Of a stretch of DNA of 33,080 nucleotides, positions 24,945-33,080 are shown piece by piece. Source of the stretch: Alphaproteobacteria bacterium (GTDB taxonomy: Bacteria; Pseudomonadota; Alphaproteobacteria; Caedimonadales; UBA9215). A program made the position numbers and the translations under genes. The notes below the pieces were generated by a model, which ran no database searches, was not told the origin of the DNA, and saw nothing but the letters and a program-made list of their open reading frames with translations. The stretch is taken from positions 1 to 33,080 of the forward strand of contig JAJRPZ010000050.1 of assembly GCA_024280495.1 (NCBI GenBank). Reading direction: 5' to 3'. How positions within the stretch are numbered: position 1 is the stretch's first letter; each line of letters opens with the position of its first letter.

Positions 24945-25913
24945 ATGAATTTCAACTTAATTCTCCTTAGAAGATTCCTTAGAAAATTCAGTTATTTTCC
25001 CTTTTTCATGGTTTTATGTCTAACTATATATATGGATAAAGACGCCATTGCTGATTACGTTGATATAGAAACGTTAATGAAATACGCGCGGGACAATAAG
25101 TTAAAAACACCCAAACCTGATAAAGATGGGCGTTATCAAACTTTAAATAAACGGGGAACGACGACTCCTTACAGCAACTATTTTATTGATGAATTTGCTC
25201 GTTATGCTCAACACGGTAAAAAACGCGTTCTACAAATTGATGCAACTTTCGGACACCACACCATTAATGCCCTAGAGAAACCCATCTCAGAATTCATCAC
25301 AACTGACACATGCATTTCTCATCTTGCTATTACTGCCATGCGTATCCATAATCTCTTACCTGATGATCGTAGTTCTTCTGTAAAGTTCTTTCACGGCCCC
25401 TTTCCTAAGAGTTTTAAATATTTTAAAAGTAATAGCCTAGATGCCGTTTTGCTAAATCGCGTTCTTCATTATTACTCTCCAAAAGAACTCATTAAAACTA
25501 TGAAAGAGCTCCTGCGCGTTTTGAAACCTGGTGGACGTATTTATGTAATTGCCATAACGCCTTATGTAAATCGTTACAAGTCATTCATTCCTCTTTATAA
25601 ACAACGACTTATCTTAAAGCAGCAGTATCCAGGTTACTTGAATAATTTACGAAATTTTGCAGATCAAGAAGTAACGACACCTAATCAAATGAATCAGATT
25701 GAAGACGGGGCTTTTATCTTTTTCGATGCACAATTTATGTACCGTCTTCTTTCGGAGAATGGTTTCATTATTCGAAAATGCTATGAGTTTTCTTTAAGTC
25801 ATACCTCGGATATATGGCAATTGGATGGCCGTGAACTCGTTGGTGCCATTGCTCAAAAACCTTCTTCTCCCTCCTTTGAAGACCACCTCATTGCACACCA
25901 TAACGAATTTTAA
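24945..25913 (+). CDS. Methyltransferase-like protein with an N-terminal export signal
   Basis: The 322-residue protein contains a Rossmann-type class I methyltransferase fold. The glycine-rich SAM loop is atypical (VLQIDATFGHHTINAL instead of a D/E-x-G-x-G-x-G form), followed by the acidic strand EFITTDT, SLDAVLLNRVLHYYSPKELI and the post-motif LLRVLKPGGRIYVI. The N-terminus (RRFLRKFSYFPFFMVLCLTIY ... AIA) looks like a signal peptide, so the protein may be exported, which is odd because the periplasm has no SAM. It starts 6 bases after pdhC with AAAGG crowded against the ATG, so it is probably cotranscribed. Substrate unknown; loss of methyltransferase activity is possible. Confidence 0.75.
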   Translation: MNFNLILLRRFLRKFSYFPFFMVLCLTIYMDKDAIADYVDIETLMKYARDNKLKTPKPDKDGRYQTLNKRGTTTPYSNYFIDEFARYAQHGKKRVLQIDATFGHHTINALEKPISEFITTDTCISHLAITAMRIHNLLPDDRSSSVKFFHGPFPKSFKYFKSNSLDAVLLNRVLHYYSPKELIKTMKELLRVLKPGGRIYVIAITPYVNRYKSFIPLYKQRLILKQQYPGYLNNLRNFADQEVTTPNQMNQIEDGAFIFFDAQFMYRLLSENGFIIRKCYEFSLSHTSDIWQLDGRELVGAIAQKPSSPSFEDHLIAHHNEF

Positions 25914-25920
25914 TTTCTGA

Positions 25921-25950
25921 ATTTTGTTTTTTTTTACAAAAAAACAAAAT
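25921..25950. terminator. A/T hairpin at the end of the pdh operon
   Basis: ATTTTGTTTTTTT and AAAAAAACAAAAT pair perfectly over 13 bases around TTAC, 8 bases after the methyltransferase-like stop. The stem is almost all A-T and no T-run follows on the plus strand, so it is a weak terminator candidate at best. Confidence 0.4.
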
Positions 25951-26020
25951 GGTAATAGTTTATTAAGACTTAGCTCCCTAAACTTTATATTGTAATAATT
26001 AAAAATAAAAGAGCCTCCTC

Positions 26021-27649
26021 ATGAATAATGACTTATCAAAACGCTTAGATTTTCTGAAAATAGATTCAGATACCAGAAAAACCCTTGAAAAAAATCTTCC
26101 TCTTGTGGAAAAAAATTTCGAGCCTATTTTAGATAAATTTTATGATCACATTCTTTCATACCCCAATCTTTCAGAAAAATTTTCTGGAGATGTAGGTCCA
26201 ATTAAATTACGTCAAAAAGAACATTGGCAAAGCCTTTTTTCAGGTTCCTTTAACGATCAATATTATAAAAATGTAAAGCATATTGGTGATGTTCATTACC
26301 GTGTTCAACTCCAACCTCAATGGTATATTGGCGGGTATGCATTTGCCATGTGTGCCATTACTGATATGCTCGTTGATGAGTATCGAAAAAAACCAAAAGA
26401 ACTCAAAAAAGCACTCCATGCAGCCATAAAATCATCTTTACTTGATATGGATTTAGCACTTACCTCTTATATCGATGCAAATGCCACTGGTGAAATGCGC
26501 GATAAAGTGTCTACTATGACAAGCTCTATTACCCACGCTTTCAATTATTCCTCAGTTCAAATGGGTGAAAGCTCAAGACGCCTTGATGAAGTATCACTAA
26601 AAGTATCTGCATCTGTTAAAACTGTTAAAGAAGAATCCTTACATAATGTTGAAGCCGCCGAACATAATTCCGAAAAAATAGAAGCTGCTGTCAATACGTC
26701 TCGTGAACTTAGTGCTGCTATTAAGGAAATTGCCGATCAGGTTTCAAGGTCATCCACAATTACCAGTGAGGCCGTGGATAAAACCCAAATGGCTCAGCAA
26801 AAAATTGATGAGCTCGTCACCTGTGCGACAACTATCGGCGATGTTATTCAAATGATTAACAAAATTGCCTCACAAACAAATTTACTTGCTTTGAATGCAA
26901 CAATCGAAGCAGCACGAGCAGGAGATGCAGGTAAAGGATTTGCCGTTGTGGCATCAGAAGTCAAAAACCTTGCGAATCAAACGGAAAAAGCAACGGAAGA
27001 AATTACAAATCAAGTTACGGTTATTCAAGGAACTATCAATGATACGGTGGAACTCTTTAATTCCGTTGGTGGTACTGTCAATGAAATGAATGAAATTTCA
27101 ACCATTATCTCTGGTGCCGTTGAAGAACAAAATGCAGCAACTGCTGATATTGCTGCCAACATTGAAATTGTTGCTGCTGAATCAGAGAGCTCCAAAAAAC
27201 GCGCACTCGAAGTAAATGTCATTGCAGAACGTACGAGTAAATACGCAGATGAAATCACAGAAGTAGCAGGCAATGTAAAAAGTCAATTTGATAAATTACA
27301 CAAAACCCTTGGGGATATTGTAGGCGGTGCAAGGAGTATTGATCAACGTGCTGCAGAACGACAAAGTGCACAATTTAGTGCTTCTGCAGAATGTAATGGA
27401 ACTAATATTTCAGTCACCATCACTGATCTTTCAGAGACTGGCGCTAGGGTTAACTATGTTTCAGGATTCCAATTAGGGGCAGATTGCACCCTTAATATTG
27501 ATGTGCTGGGGCAAGTTAAGGGAAGTGTTGCACACATTAAAAATGGTCAGTACATCGGATTAAAACTGAACTTCTCAGGGGCCCAAATTGAAAAAATCAA
27601 AGCCATTTCACCAGCAGGCGGAGAAGATCAATTTACTTCGGCGGCTTAA
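26021..27649 (+). CDS. Globin-coupled chemoreceptor with C-terminal PilZ domain
   Basis: The 542-residue protein has three parts. A protoglobin/HemAT-type heme domain (about 10-155) carries the proximal-histidine region [20 protein letters not shown] (H92 the likely ligand). A methyl-accepting signalling domain (about 200-440) carries the hairpin [20 protein letters not shown] and [16 protein letters not shown] PilZ domain (about 447-540) carries RAAER and the (D/N)xSxxG motif TDLSETG, the c-di-GMP-binding signature. There are no membrane segments, so it is a cytoplasmic receptor that could sense O2 or another gas and be tuned by c-di-GMP, signalling to CheA. No che genes are in the window. 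A terminator follows. Confidence 0.93.
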   Translation: MNNDLSKRLDFLKIDSDTRKTLEKNLPLVEKNFEPILDKFYDHILSYPNLSEKFSGDVGPIKLRQKEHWQSLFSGSFNDQYYKNVKHIGDVHYRVQLQPQWYIGGYAFAMCAITDMLVDEYRKKPKELKKALHAAIKSSLLDMDLALTSYIDANATGEMRDKVSTMTSSITHAFNYSSVQMGESSRRLDEVSLKVSASVKTVKEESLHNVEAAEHNSEKIEAAVNTSRELSAAIKEIADQVSRSSTITSEAVDKTQMAQQKIDELVTCATTIGDVIQMINKIASQTNLLALNATIEAARAGDAGKGFAVVASEVKNLANQTEKATEEITNQVTVIQGTINDTVELFNSVGGTVNEMNEISTIISGAVEEQNAATADIAANIEIVAAESESSKKRALEVNVIAERTSKYADEITEVAGNVKSQFDKLHKTLGDIVGGARSIDQRAAERQSAQFSASAECNGTNISVTITDLSETGARVNYVSGFQLGADCTLNIDVLGQVKGSVAHIKNGQYIGLKLNFSGAQIEKIKAISPAGGEDQFTSAA

Positions 27650-27672
27650 TTTTATAAAACTTCACTCTCTCA

Positions 27673-27698
27673 ATACCCCTTTTCGGGGGTATTTTTTT
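27673..27698 (+). terminator. Intrinsic terminator of the globin-coupled receptor gene
   Basis: ATACCCC and GGGGTAT form a 7-bp stem with a short T-rich loop, followed directly by seven T residues. It ends the receptor transcript before hfq. Confidence 0.9.
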
Positions 27699-27793
27699 GC
27701 CAAAAAATAAATCAGTTAAAATCTTAGTCTTTATTAAGGAAAAATCCACTGCTCTCTGAGATAATTGTTTTAATAACAAAAACGGAGACCTCA

Positions 27794-28033
27794 ATGTCCG
27801 ATATAAAAAATAAAAATTTACAAGATACTTTTTTAAATACCGTTCGAAAAGAAAAGTCTGATGTGACTCTTTTTCTAGTAAATGGCGTTAAGCTTCAAGG
27901 TGTCATCACCTGGTTTGATAACTTTTCCGTCCTATTAAGGCGTGATGCCCATGCGCAACTGGTTTACAAACATGCAATTTCCACTATTATGCCCTTAAAT
28001 CCAGTTCAATTGTATGATGATGAAACACAATAA
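27794..28033 (+). CDS. hfq: RNA chaperone Hfq
   Basis: Hfq is a hexameric Sm-like protein that pairs small RNAs with mRNAs. The 79-residue protein has [40 protein letters not shown] (Sm1) and the YKHAISTI Sm2 motif with the conserved KH pair. Almost no acidic/disordered C-terminal tail is present, as usual for alphaproteobacteria. The ATG follows GGAGACCTCA. hflX lies downstream on the same strand, the classical hfq-hflX order, but a palindromic element occupies the gap. Confidence 0.97.
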   Translation: MSDIKNKNLQDTFLNTVRKEKSDVTLFLVNGVKLQGVITWFDNFSVLLRRDAHAQLVYKHAISTIMPLNPVQLYDDETQ

Positions 28034-28067
28034 AATCATTTTTTTCAAATGACTAACCATATATAAT

Positions 28068-28205
28068 AAAACTGGATCATTTAATATTATAGCTAATCAT
28101 TTTTACGTTTACACTTTGTTGCAGTGCTCCTTGGCTATAAGTTATAGCCGTCGTCCCTTACGCCTGGTGTAAACAAGAAACTAATAATCTCTAGGACCCA
28201 GTTTT
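28068..28205. repeat. Palindromic element, copy 3, between hfq and hflX
   Basis: The 105-base unit shared with copy 2 runs about 28088-28193. It starts TATAGCTAATCA, has arms GTTTACAC/GTGTAAAC and the inner hairpin GGCTATAAGTTATAGCC, then GTCGTCCCTTACGCC. Flanking it, AAAACTGGATC (28068-28078) and GACCCAGTTTT (28195-28205) form an outer inverted repeat with one mismatch. The right outer arm runs into T residues and into the hflX ribosome-binding region, so the whole structure may act as an attenuator between hfq and hflX. Left 37 bases (from 28086) are identical to copy 2. Confidence 0.85.
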
Positions 28206-28208
28206 TTT

Positions 28209-29507
28209 ATGCATCAAGTTTTTTTTGAAACAGCTCCCTCCCCCACCAAAACCTTTGTTCTGTACCCTCAAACAGTTGCACAAAAAAGACGGGGTATTAA
28301 GCCCGAAGCGCGTCTCGAGGAAGCTCGCTGTTTAGCCATAGCCATTCATCTTGATATTGTAGGATCAACGTGGATTTCTTTGAGGGAAATCAAACCAGCA
28401 ACCTTTATCGGTGGAGGCCTTATTGAAGAGCTCTCCATAGAACTCAAAGATAAAAATATTGAACTAGTGGTCATTGATGCTAACCTCAGTCCAGTACAGC
28501 AGCGTAATCTTGAGGAAAAATGGGACCTTAAAGTTATTGATAGAACTGGGTTAATTCTCGAAATTTTTGGAGAACGTGCAAATACAGCAGAGGGGCGCTT
28601 GCAAGTTGAACATGCCTCTCTTTCCTATGAGAAAAGCCGTCTTGTTCGGACCTGGACTCACCTTGAGCGGCAACGCGGTGGTACCTCTACAACGGGTGGG
28701 CCAGGAGAACGCCAATTGGAAATCGATAAACGCCTCTTGAATGAGCGTATTCATCGCATTGAACAAGACCTTGAAAAAGTTAAAAAACGCCGCGCCCTTC
28801 AACGGAAAAGCCGACAAAAAACCCCCTTTCCCATTGTGGCCCTTGTGGGCTATACAAACGCGGGAAAATCAACACTTTTCAATGCCCTGACAAAAGCTGA
28901 CGTCATGGCAGAAGATATGCTTTTTGCGACCCTAGATCCCACCATGCGACAAGTGCGCCTTCCCTCTGGGCGTGAAATAATTCTTTCAGATACAGTGGGA
29001 TTTATTTCAGACTTGCCAACGCAATTAATAGCTGCTTTTAGGGCGACCCTTGAAGAAGTTCAAGCTGCCGATTTGGTTTTACATATCAGGGATAGTCAAA
29101 ATCCCAATGAAAAGAGCCAAGCCGAAGATGTCCATCAGGTTTTAAAAAACCTTGGGGTGGACCATCAAAACCCTAATGTCTTCACTATTTTTAATAAAAT
29201 AGACCTATTGAATGCAGAAGAAAAACAAACAATTAAAGACTTAAATCGAGATGTATTTTTTGTTTCTGCCCTTGAAAAAGTTGGCCTAAACAGTATGTTG
29301 GTAGATATAGACACCTATTTTGATAGTTTCAACCTCAATCGCACCCTTGAAATTGAAGCACAAAATGGGAAAGCCCTTGCGTGGATTCATGCTCATTGCA
29401 CGGTTCTTTCGAGTGAACCCTCTGTTGATAACGAAGAGCTCATACTTTTAAATATAAAAATTTCTAGAAAGGCGATGCACCAGTATAAGAATCTTTTCAA
29501 AATTTAA
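28209..29507 (+). CDS. hflX: Ribosome-associated GTPase HflX
   Basis: HflX binds the 50S subunit and splits stalled ribosomes under stress. The 432-residue protein has the HflX N-terminal domain ([13 protein letters not shown] ... [10 protein letters not shown]), the glycine-rich [20 protein letters not shown] linker region, and GTPase motifs G1 GYTNAGKST near residue 214, DPTMRQV, G3 [10 protein letters not shown] and G4 NKID. The start ATG has AGGA about 12 bases upstream, in the edge of the palindromic element. Follows hfq, as in many proteobacteria. Confidence 0.96.
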   Translation: MHQVFFETAPSPTKTFVLYPQTVAQKRRGIKPEARLEEARCLAIAIHLDIVGSTWISLREIKPATFIGGGLIEELSIELKDKNIELVVIDANLSPVQQRNLEEKWDLKVIDRTGLILEIFGERANTAEGRLQVEHASLSYEKSRLVRTWTHLERQRGGTSTTGGPGERQLEIDKRLLNERIHRIEQDLEKVKKRRALQRKSRQKTPFPIVALVGYTNAGKSTLFNALTKADVMAEDMLFATLDPTMRQVRLPSGREIILSDTVGFISDLPTQLIAAFRATLEEVQAADLVLHIRDSQNPNEKSQAEDVHQVLKNLGVDHQNPNVFTIFNKIDLLNAEEKQTIKDLNRDVFFVSALEKVGLNSMLVDIDTYFDSFNLNRTLEIEAQNGKALAWIHAHCTVLSSEPSVDNEELILLNIKISRKAMHQYKNLFKI

Positions 29508-29536
29508 ACTAAAAATTTTTTTATAACGAGTGAGTC

Positions 29537-29564
29537 TTGTCATTACTTCTTTTTTCAGTATGAT
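29537..29564 (+). promoter_or_regulatory. Promoter of the tRNA-Arg gene
   Basis: TTGTCA at 29537-29542, a 16-base spacer and TATGAT at 29559-29564 place the transcription start about six bases before the tRNA 5' end. Confidence 0.6.
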
Positions 29565-29576
29565 GATTTTGGACAT

Positions 29577-29653
29577 GCACCCGTAGCTCAGCTGGATAGA
29601 GCGTTGCCCTCCGAAGGCAAAGGTCAGGGGTTCAAATCCCTTCGGGTGCACCA
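29577..29653 (+). tRNA. tRNA-Arg (anticodon CCG)
   Basis: A full cloverleaf is visible: acceptor GCACCCG paired with CGGGTGC, D arm GCTC/GAGC, anticodon stem TTGCC/GGCAA with loop CTCCGAA (anticodon CCG, reading CGG), T arm AGGGG-TTCAAAT-CCCTT, discriminator A and an encoded CCA. The 77 nt are intact. An exported hydrolase gene of more A+T-rich style ends 20 bases beyond, in the position often occupied by acquired DNA. Confidence 0.95.
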
Positions 29654-29672
29654 CCTTAATCTTTTTTATTTA

Positions 29673-31973
29673 TTATACAGAACCCAAATGATCAACAAAA
29701 CTCATCCCTGTCACTTTTTTTCTTAAATTATTTTCTCGTTGTATTGAGTTTATTAATTTAGAAAATAAATATTCATTATCATTATCATTGTCTATGAAAA
29801 AAGGATTTCCCATATAAAATGAATTAACAAACAATTCATTTTCATTGCCAGCTTGAATTATTTTATTTTTGATATATGCCCTCAAATTCTCAGAAACATC
29901 GCTTAATTCAAAAATTGAAGAAATTTCAATGTCCATAATGTCTTCTACATAATAAATAAGCTTTGATAAGAAATCATTGACAGCATTATTAAAATTTTCT
30001 TCTGTTGCAATCACAAGATTTTTTTGATGCTGAATATGTTTTTTCAGATTATAGGGACTCTTAATAAATTCTAAAGTAGCATAAAGATTTTTGAAATATT
30101 TTTCAAGGGTATTATGCCCATCTTCGATCTCAGGAACTAAAGCTGCATTAATATTAGAAGTTTTATTAATTTTATATTTATCAATAACTGCCTCTTGATA
30201 AAGACAAAATCCTTCCGCAATAAATTTTTCATCTAAAGTTCTATCAGGATGAATTCGGCTTGAGAGAAAATCTAGGTGCATCCTATTAAGATCGCTTCCT
30301 TTAGGTGAAAGTGATTCAAAATCAAACATAAAATTCAAGATATTTTGAATGTAGGCGTTAAACTCATTTTCTTGATTTGGAATGAAATGGCCTTTGTAAT
30401 ATAATGCCTTTTCTTGTATATTTTCATCGTATAAACTTTTATTTCCTTTTTTTGAATAAAATAAACGTACCTTTTTGTTTGTTCTTTTCAAAGCATCATA
30501 AAAAACGATACTTTCCCTTGGATCAACGCAACAATCTCCCAAAGTATGCACTAAAAGAACCTTGGATTTTATTTTCTCAATGCCTGACTTAACTGAAAGA
30601 TAATCAGGATAATCTCTTGAATCATCAATGGTAATACTCCCATCATGACTAATGACACCATCTATATCATCTGGATAGAGCTCCGAATGTTTGATGGCAG
30701 TCCGCCCTCCAAAACTTCCTCCATAAATATAAAATGGCACATTGAGTTCATTGGGGATAGAATCATGAAAAGAAAAAGTGGTGTCTTTAAGTTTTTGAAT
30801 AGCCACATGTATTGCTTCATGAATGCAACCATGAAGGTCTTTATTCATCGATCCTTGAAATTTATTAAGGTAAAGTAAATTAGGCAAGAGCAATTTAACA
30901 ACAAGCACGCCTTTTTCTGAGAGCCTTTGCGTTAAGGCATAAACTTTTTTCACATTTTTTTCTGCAATAGTATGCTTTTCATTCATTTGAAGCCCCCCAT
31001 AAGCATATATAAAAACTGCACTTATATCATTAGATTCTAAATATGACTCAGAAGGAGTATACATTGTATAACCAATAGGGATACCATCTTGGGGTATTAC
31101 ACTAGGATAATTATTTTTTATTATTCCCCATTTATCTTGATCCTTTTCTGGAATACAGTTGAATTTTTCAGCAGAAAAAGGATCACCTTCACCACCTAAA
31201 GCAAGAGGAATAGTTATTTTTTTTCCCTTTAAAAACTGAGTAGAAGGCTTAAAATCATCGCTTATATACCCATCATTGTTAACAACCATTCTGTTTTTAG
31301 AAAAAATCGAATTATTATTTATATAAGAGGTGTCTATGATTTTTCTTTCTTTTCTACTATCACCTGGTATTTTTGGAAAAATCATAGAAGAAAAATCATC
31401 ATTACAGAAATGATTCAAAATATCATTTACATCATTTTTTAAATATACTTGACCATTTTTCCTTATCCTAGATGCCTTAAACTCATTGATGAAATTCTTA
31501 ATTAATCTATCATCACACCCTTCTGGATTTTTGTAAATTTCCGAAAGAATTGATTCAAAATGTGTAATAATGTCAAAACTCCTCTCAGGATCGAACATCA
31601 TAGAGTCAAATAAATTCTTCTTCCTCATAAAATTTAAAATATTTTTAAGAAGATCATTATGATAACCAAAAAATACACTTTGTCGAACATCGTCACGCCT
31701 TAAAAAATAACAAAACATATTAACGTATTGGGATGATAGTTCTTTATATTCATCGGATAATTTGTTTTCCATGGAAGAATTTTTGAAAAATGTTTCAATG
31801 CAATTATCTGCATCCATCATGTATTCAAATATTTTTTCTGGAAGGTGCTCATGACATATTCTATTATAAAGATTGTAATAAATTTCTTTTGCATCATCTT
31901 CTGTTGTTATACTTGAAGCATTGGCTGAAAAGCCCATAGCAACTACCAATGCAACATTAAATAAAATCTTCAT
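29673..31973 (-). CDS. Large exported alpha/beta-hydrolase (S9 peptidase-like), unknown substrate
   Basis: The 766-residue protein starts with a Sec signal (MKILFNVALVVAMGFSANA). The N-terminal half (about 20-280) is polar and unrecognised. About residues 280-560 form a serine-hydrolase fold: nucleophile elbow YGGSFGG near residue 420, an acidic candidate in HTLGDCCVD near 477 and a histidine in YKGHFIP near 528, arranged as in prolyl-oligopeptidase-family enzymes. A C-terminal helical part of about 200 residues follows, with no known motif. The ATG has a good AGGTG ribosome-binding site. It sits between a tRNA and a GNAT gene and is very A+T-rich, suggesting acquisition. An effector or digestive enzyme is plausible but not shown. 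Confidence 0.8.
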   Translation of the reverse strand: MKILFNVALVVAMGFSANASSITTEDDAKEIYYNLYNRICHEHLPEKIFEYMMDADNCIETFFKNSSMENKLSDEYKELSSQYVNMFCYFLRRDDVRQSVFFGYHNDLLKNILNFMRKKNLFDSMMFDPERSFDIITHFESILSEIYKNPEGCDDRLIKNFINEFKASRIRKNGQVYLKNDVNDILNHFCNDDFSSMIFPKIPGDSRKERKIIDTSYINNNSIFSKNRMVVNNDGYISDDFKPSTQFLKGKKITIPLALGGEGDPFSAEKFNCIPEKDQDKWGIIKNNYPSVIPQDGIPIGYTMYTPSESYLESNDISAVFIYAYGGLQMNEKHTIAEKNVKKVYALTQRLSEKGVLVVKLLLPNLLYLNKFQGSMNKDLHGCIHEAIHVAIQKLKDTTFSFHDSIPNELNVPFYIYGGSFGGRTAIKHSELYPDDIDGVISHDGSITIDDSRDYPDYLSVKSGIEKIKSKVLLVHTLGDCCVDPRESIVFYDALKRTNKKVRLFYSKKGNKSLYDENIQEKALYYKGHFIPNQENEFNAYIQNILNFMFDFESLSPKGSDLNRMHLDFLSSRIHPDRTLDEKFIAEGFCLYQEAVIDKYKINKTSNINAALVPEIEDGHNTLEKYFKNLYATLEFIKSPYNLKKHIQHQKNLVIATEENFNNAVNDFLSKLIYYVEDIMDIEISSIFELSDVSENLRAYIKNKIIQAGNENELFVNSFYMGNPFFIDNDNDNEYLFSKLINSIQRENNLRKKVTGMSFVDHLGSV

Positions 31974-31995
31974 AACACACCTTTTTTTTAATAGA

Positions 31996-32010
31996 ATAAT
32001 AGACTATTAT
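31996..32010. promoter_or_regulatory. Possible operator palindrome upstream of the exported hydrolase
   Basis: ATAATAG-A-CTATTAT is a perfect 7+1+7 palindrome 23 bases upstream of the hydrolase start. It may be an operator, but A/T-only palindromes are frequent in such DNA. Confidence 0.3.
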
Positions 32011-32123
32011 ACATATGATATTAAAATCTATTTTGTCAATAAAAAATACTAAAAAATTAACATCAACAGATAATGCTAAACTTAAAGTGGTGTTTACAGG
32101 TAACCTAAGTCTTTTTATACCCC

Positions 32124-32714
32124 CTAAGCACTTTTGGAGAGAGGAGGTGATTTTGAATGCTCGGCCCAATCGGTATCAAGAACGCCGAAATTACAAGCAT
32201 CGCGATATTCTCCTTTGCTATAAAGGGATGAACGAGACACTCCCTCTACTAAGAAACCTACTTTTTCAAGGCATCTGGCCGCCGATGGATTTCTATTGGT
32301 GCAATAGGCACGAATCCTCTTGGCGTTACAAATCTTAAAACCATAGTCAAGGATGGCACGGCCCGCTTCTGGAATAATGCCCTGTCCCCAAAAAGTATCG
32401 GATAAACCATAATGAAAACGCATACAGCGTTTTGACTTGGAATCCCAAGTCAAGCCGACGGTACCAATGAGCATTTCAGGATTTTCTTTTAAAGTAATTC
32501 CCCAAGGTTCTGGAATTTCATTTGCATAGCTCTCAAAAACATAATTTTCGATAAAATTGTGAGTTGCCTCCATGGAATCATGGGCATACCAAGATGTATT
32601 CAATGCTACCTCTTCATTGGATGCATATGCAAAAATTGAATCAGCATCGGATAACTCTATGGGACGCAAATACAAACGCTCTGTTTCTAAAATGGGGGGG
32701 CGCCAATCGCTCAT
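32124..32714 (-). CDS. GNAT-family N-acetyltransferase (RimJ/RimL-like)
   Basis: The 196-residue protein matches the RimJ/RimL type of acetyl-CoA-dependent N-acetyltransferase. It shows LETERLYLRPIELSDADSIF at the N-terminus, the HYGLSDTFWGQGIIPEA motif A with the Q/R-x-x-G-x-G/A-like acetyl-CoA loop, and the CLEKVGFLVEG motif B. These enzymes acetylate ribosomal protein N-termini or small amines; the actual substrate is unknown. A short C7 run falls in codons 6-8. It is a separate unit between the exported hydrolase and a small membrane-protein gene. Confidence 0.88.
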   Translation of the reverse strand: MSDWRPPILETERLYLRPIELSDADSIFAYASNEEVALNTSWYAHDSMEATHNFIENYVFESYANEIPEPWGITLKENPEMLIGTVGLTWDSKSKRCMRFHYGLSDTFWGQGIIPEAGRAILDYGFKICNAKRIRAYCTNRNPSAARCLEKVGFLVEGVSRSSLYSKGEYRDACNFGVLDTDWAEHSKSPPLSKSA

Positions 32715-32798
32715 GCTTTATTCCTTTATTAAGGTCATTAAATCTATTTCTAGTTATACAAATTTCTTCCTTAATAAACTCTTAACAATATCTCAAAT

Positions 32799-33080
32799 TC
32801 AATCATTTTCCCTGAAAAAAGAAGCCGCATCTTTAACCTTACTTCCCCTAGAAGATCCAAATTCAAAAGAGTACGCATCCTTGAGACAAGCTCCAAAAAT
32901 ACCTGCAATTGTAGAAATAATTCCCACGGCTTCTCCTGGAAGGTTCTCTCGAAAAAGGGATAAAGAAATCAGGCAAGAGAGCAATCCAAGGGCGGCACTG
33001 ATGACCATGATATCGGCGCGAATATTAGACCTGCCCGACGAAATGAATGCCATATCTCGATAACGAGCATCTTGACGATC
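32799..33080 (-). CDS. Small two-helix membrane protein, 5' end missing
   Basis: The frame is open to the right edge; an ATG at 33053 is possible but the reading continues upstream as DRQDARYRD, so the true start may lie outside. It has two hydrophobic helices (ADIMVISAALGLLSCLISLS and AVGIISTIAGIFGAC) and ends with SFEFGSSRGSKVKDAASF. The pattern recalls small conserved alphaproteobacterial or phage-associated membrane proteins (holin-like by size), but I cannot name it. Unknown function. Confidence 0.65.
   Translation of the reverse strand, partial: DRQDARYRDMAFISSGRSNIRADIMVISAALGLLSCLISLSLFRENLPGEAVGIISTIAGIFGACLKDAYSFEFGSSRGSKVKDAASFFREND

Noticed and set aside
29577-31973. tRNA-Arg as an attachment site of an integrated element
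   Set aside because: No integrase gene and no direct repeat of the tRNA 3' end was found in the window; only the position is suggestive.
32694-32700. G7/C7 run in the GNAT gene as a phase-variable tract
   Set aside because: Only seven bases and not supported by a second tract; weaker than the C9 pair.
1-33080. CRISPR array, rRNA genes or an insertion-sequence transposase
   Set aside because: No regularly spaced repeats, no rRNA-like sequence and no transposase or integrase gene was seen on either strand.

Overview
The window is A+T-rich DNA (about 35-40% G+C by eye) from a flagellated Gram-negative bacterium, most likely an alphaproteobacterium of the Rhodospirillales/Holosporales side. Pointers are the alphaproteobacterial form of HemB (Mg-type metal site), the degenerate first zinc finger of UvrA, the flagellar gene layout, the globin-coupled chemoreceptor with a C-terminal PilZ domain, and many small exported proteins. 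The lineage is inferred from protein character only, and host association is a guess.

Layout. 1-7.3 kb is a flagellar region: fliM (5' end only) and fliL on the minus strand, a BamE-like lipoprotein gene, a large exported TPR protein gene (+), a minus-strand group csrA / 119-aa gene / fliO / fliP, and a plus-strand group flgB-flgC-fliE. 7.3-9.8 kb holds a single-domain response regulator facing away from an MBL-fold hydrolase gene, then hemH (ferrochelatase). 9.8-10.25 kb has no protein gene but contains a well-formed small-RNA candidate and a palindromic repeat. 10.25-16.3 kb is mostly minus strand: a lysine-rich exported protein, lpd (E3), a DEAD-box RNA helicase, a small lipoprotein, hemB and a small exported protein. 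16.5-21.3 kb holds a lipoprotein that joins TPRs to a secretin domain, convergent with uvrA. 21.5-25.9 kb is the pyruvate dehydrogenase operon pdhA-pdhB-pdhC plus an exported methyltransferase-like protein. 26.0-29.5 kb carries a cytoplasmic globin-MCP-PilZ receptor, hfq and hflX. 29.5-33.1 kb has tRNA-Arg(CCG), a large exported alpha/beta-hydrolase, a GNAT acetyltransferase and a truncated small membrane protein.

How the genes work together. The flagellar genes cover the inner rod/export gate (FlgB, FlgC, FliE, FliO, FliP) and the motor (FliL, FliM). CsrA sits inside this set as a likely post-transcriptional regulator, and Hfq with a candidate sRNA adds another RNA layer. pdhABC and the distant lpd together supply pyruvate dehydrogenase. 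hemB and hemH are two heme-synthesis steps, and the globin receptor is a likely heme user.

Most notable is a family of ~105-bp palindromic elements at 8654-8760, 10129-10233 and 28088-28193, plus a 24-bp remnant at 7315-7338. They share TATAG...CTATA-type ends and a conserved core but have different arms. One supplies the last nine codons of a protein. Other points of interest are paired C9 tracts at a large exported TPR gene, a GTG start that restores a canonical CsrA, an apparent Sec signal on rod protein FlgC, the TPR-secretin lipoprotein and the exported methyltransferase.
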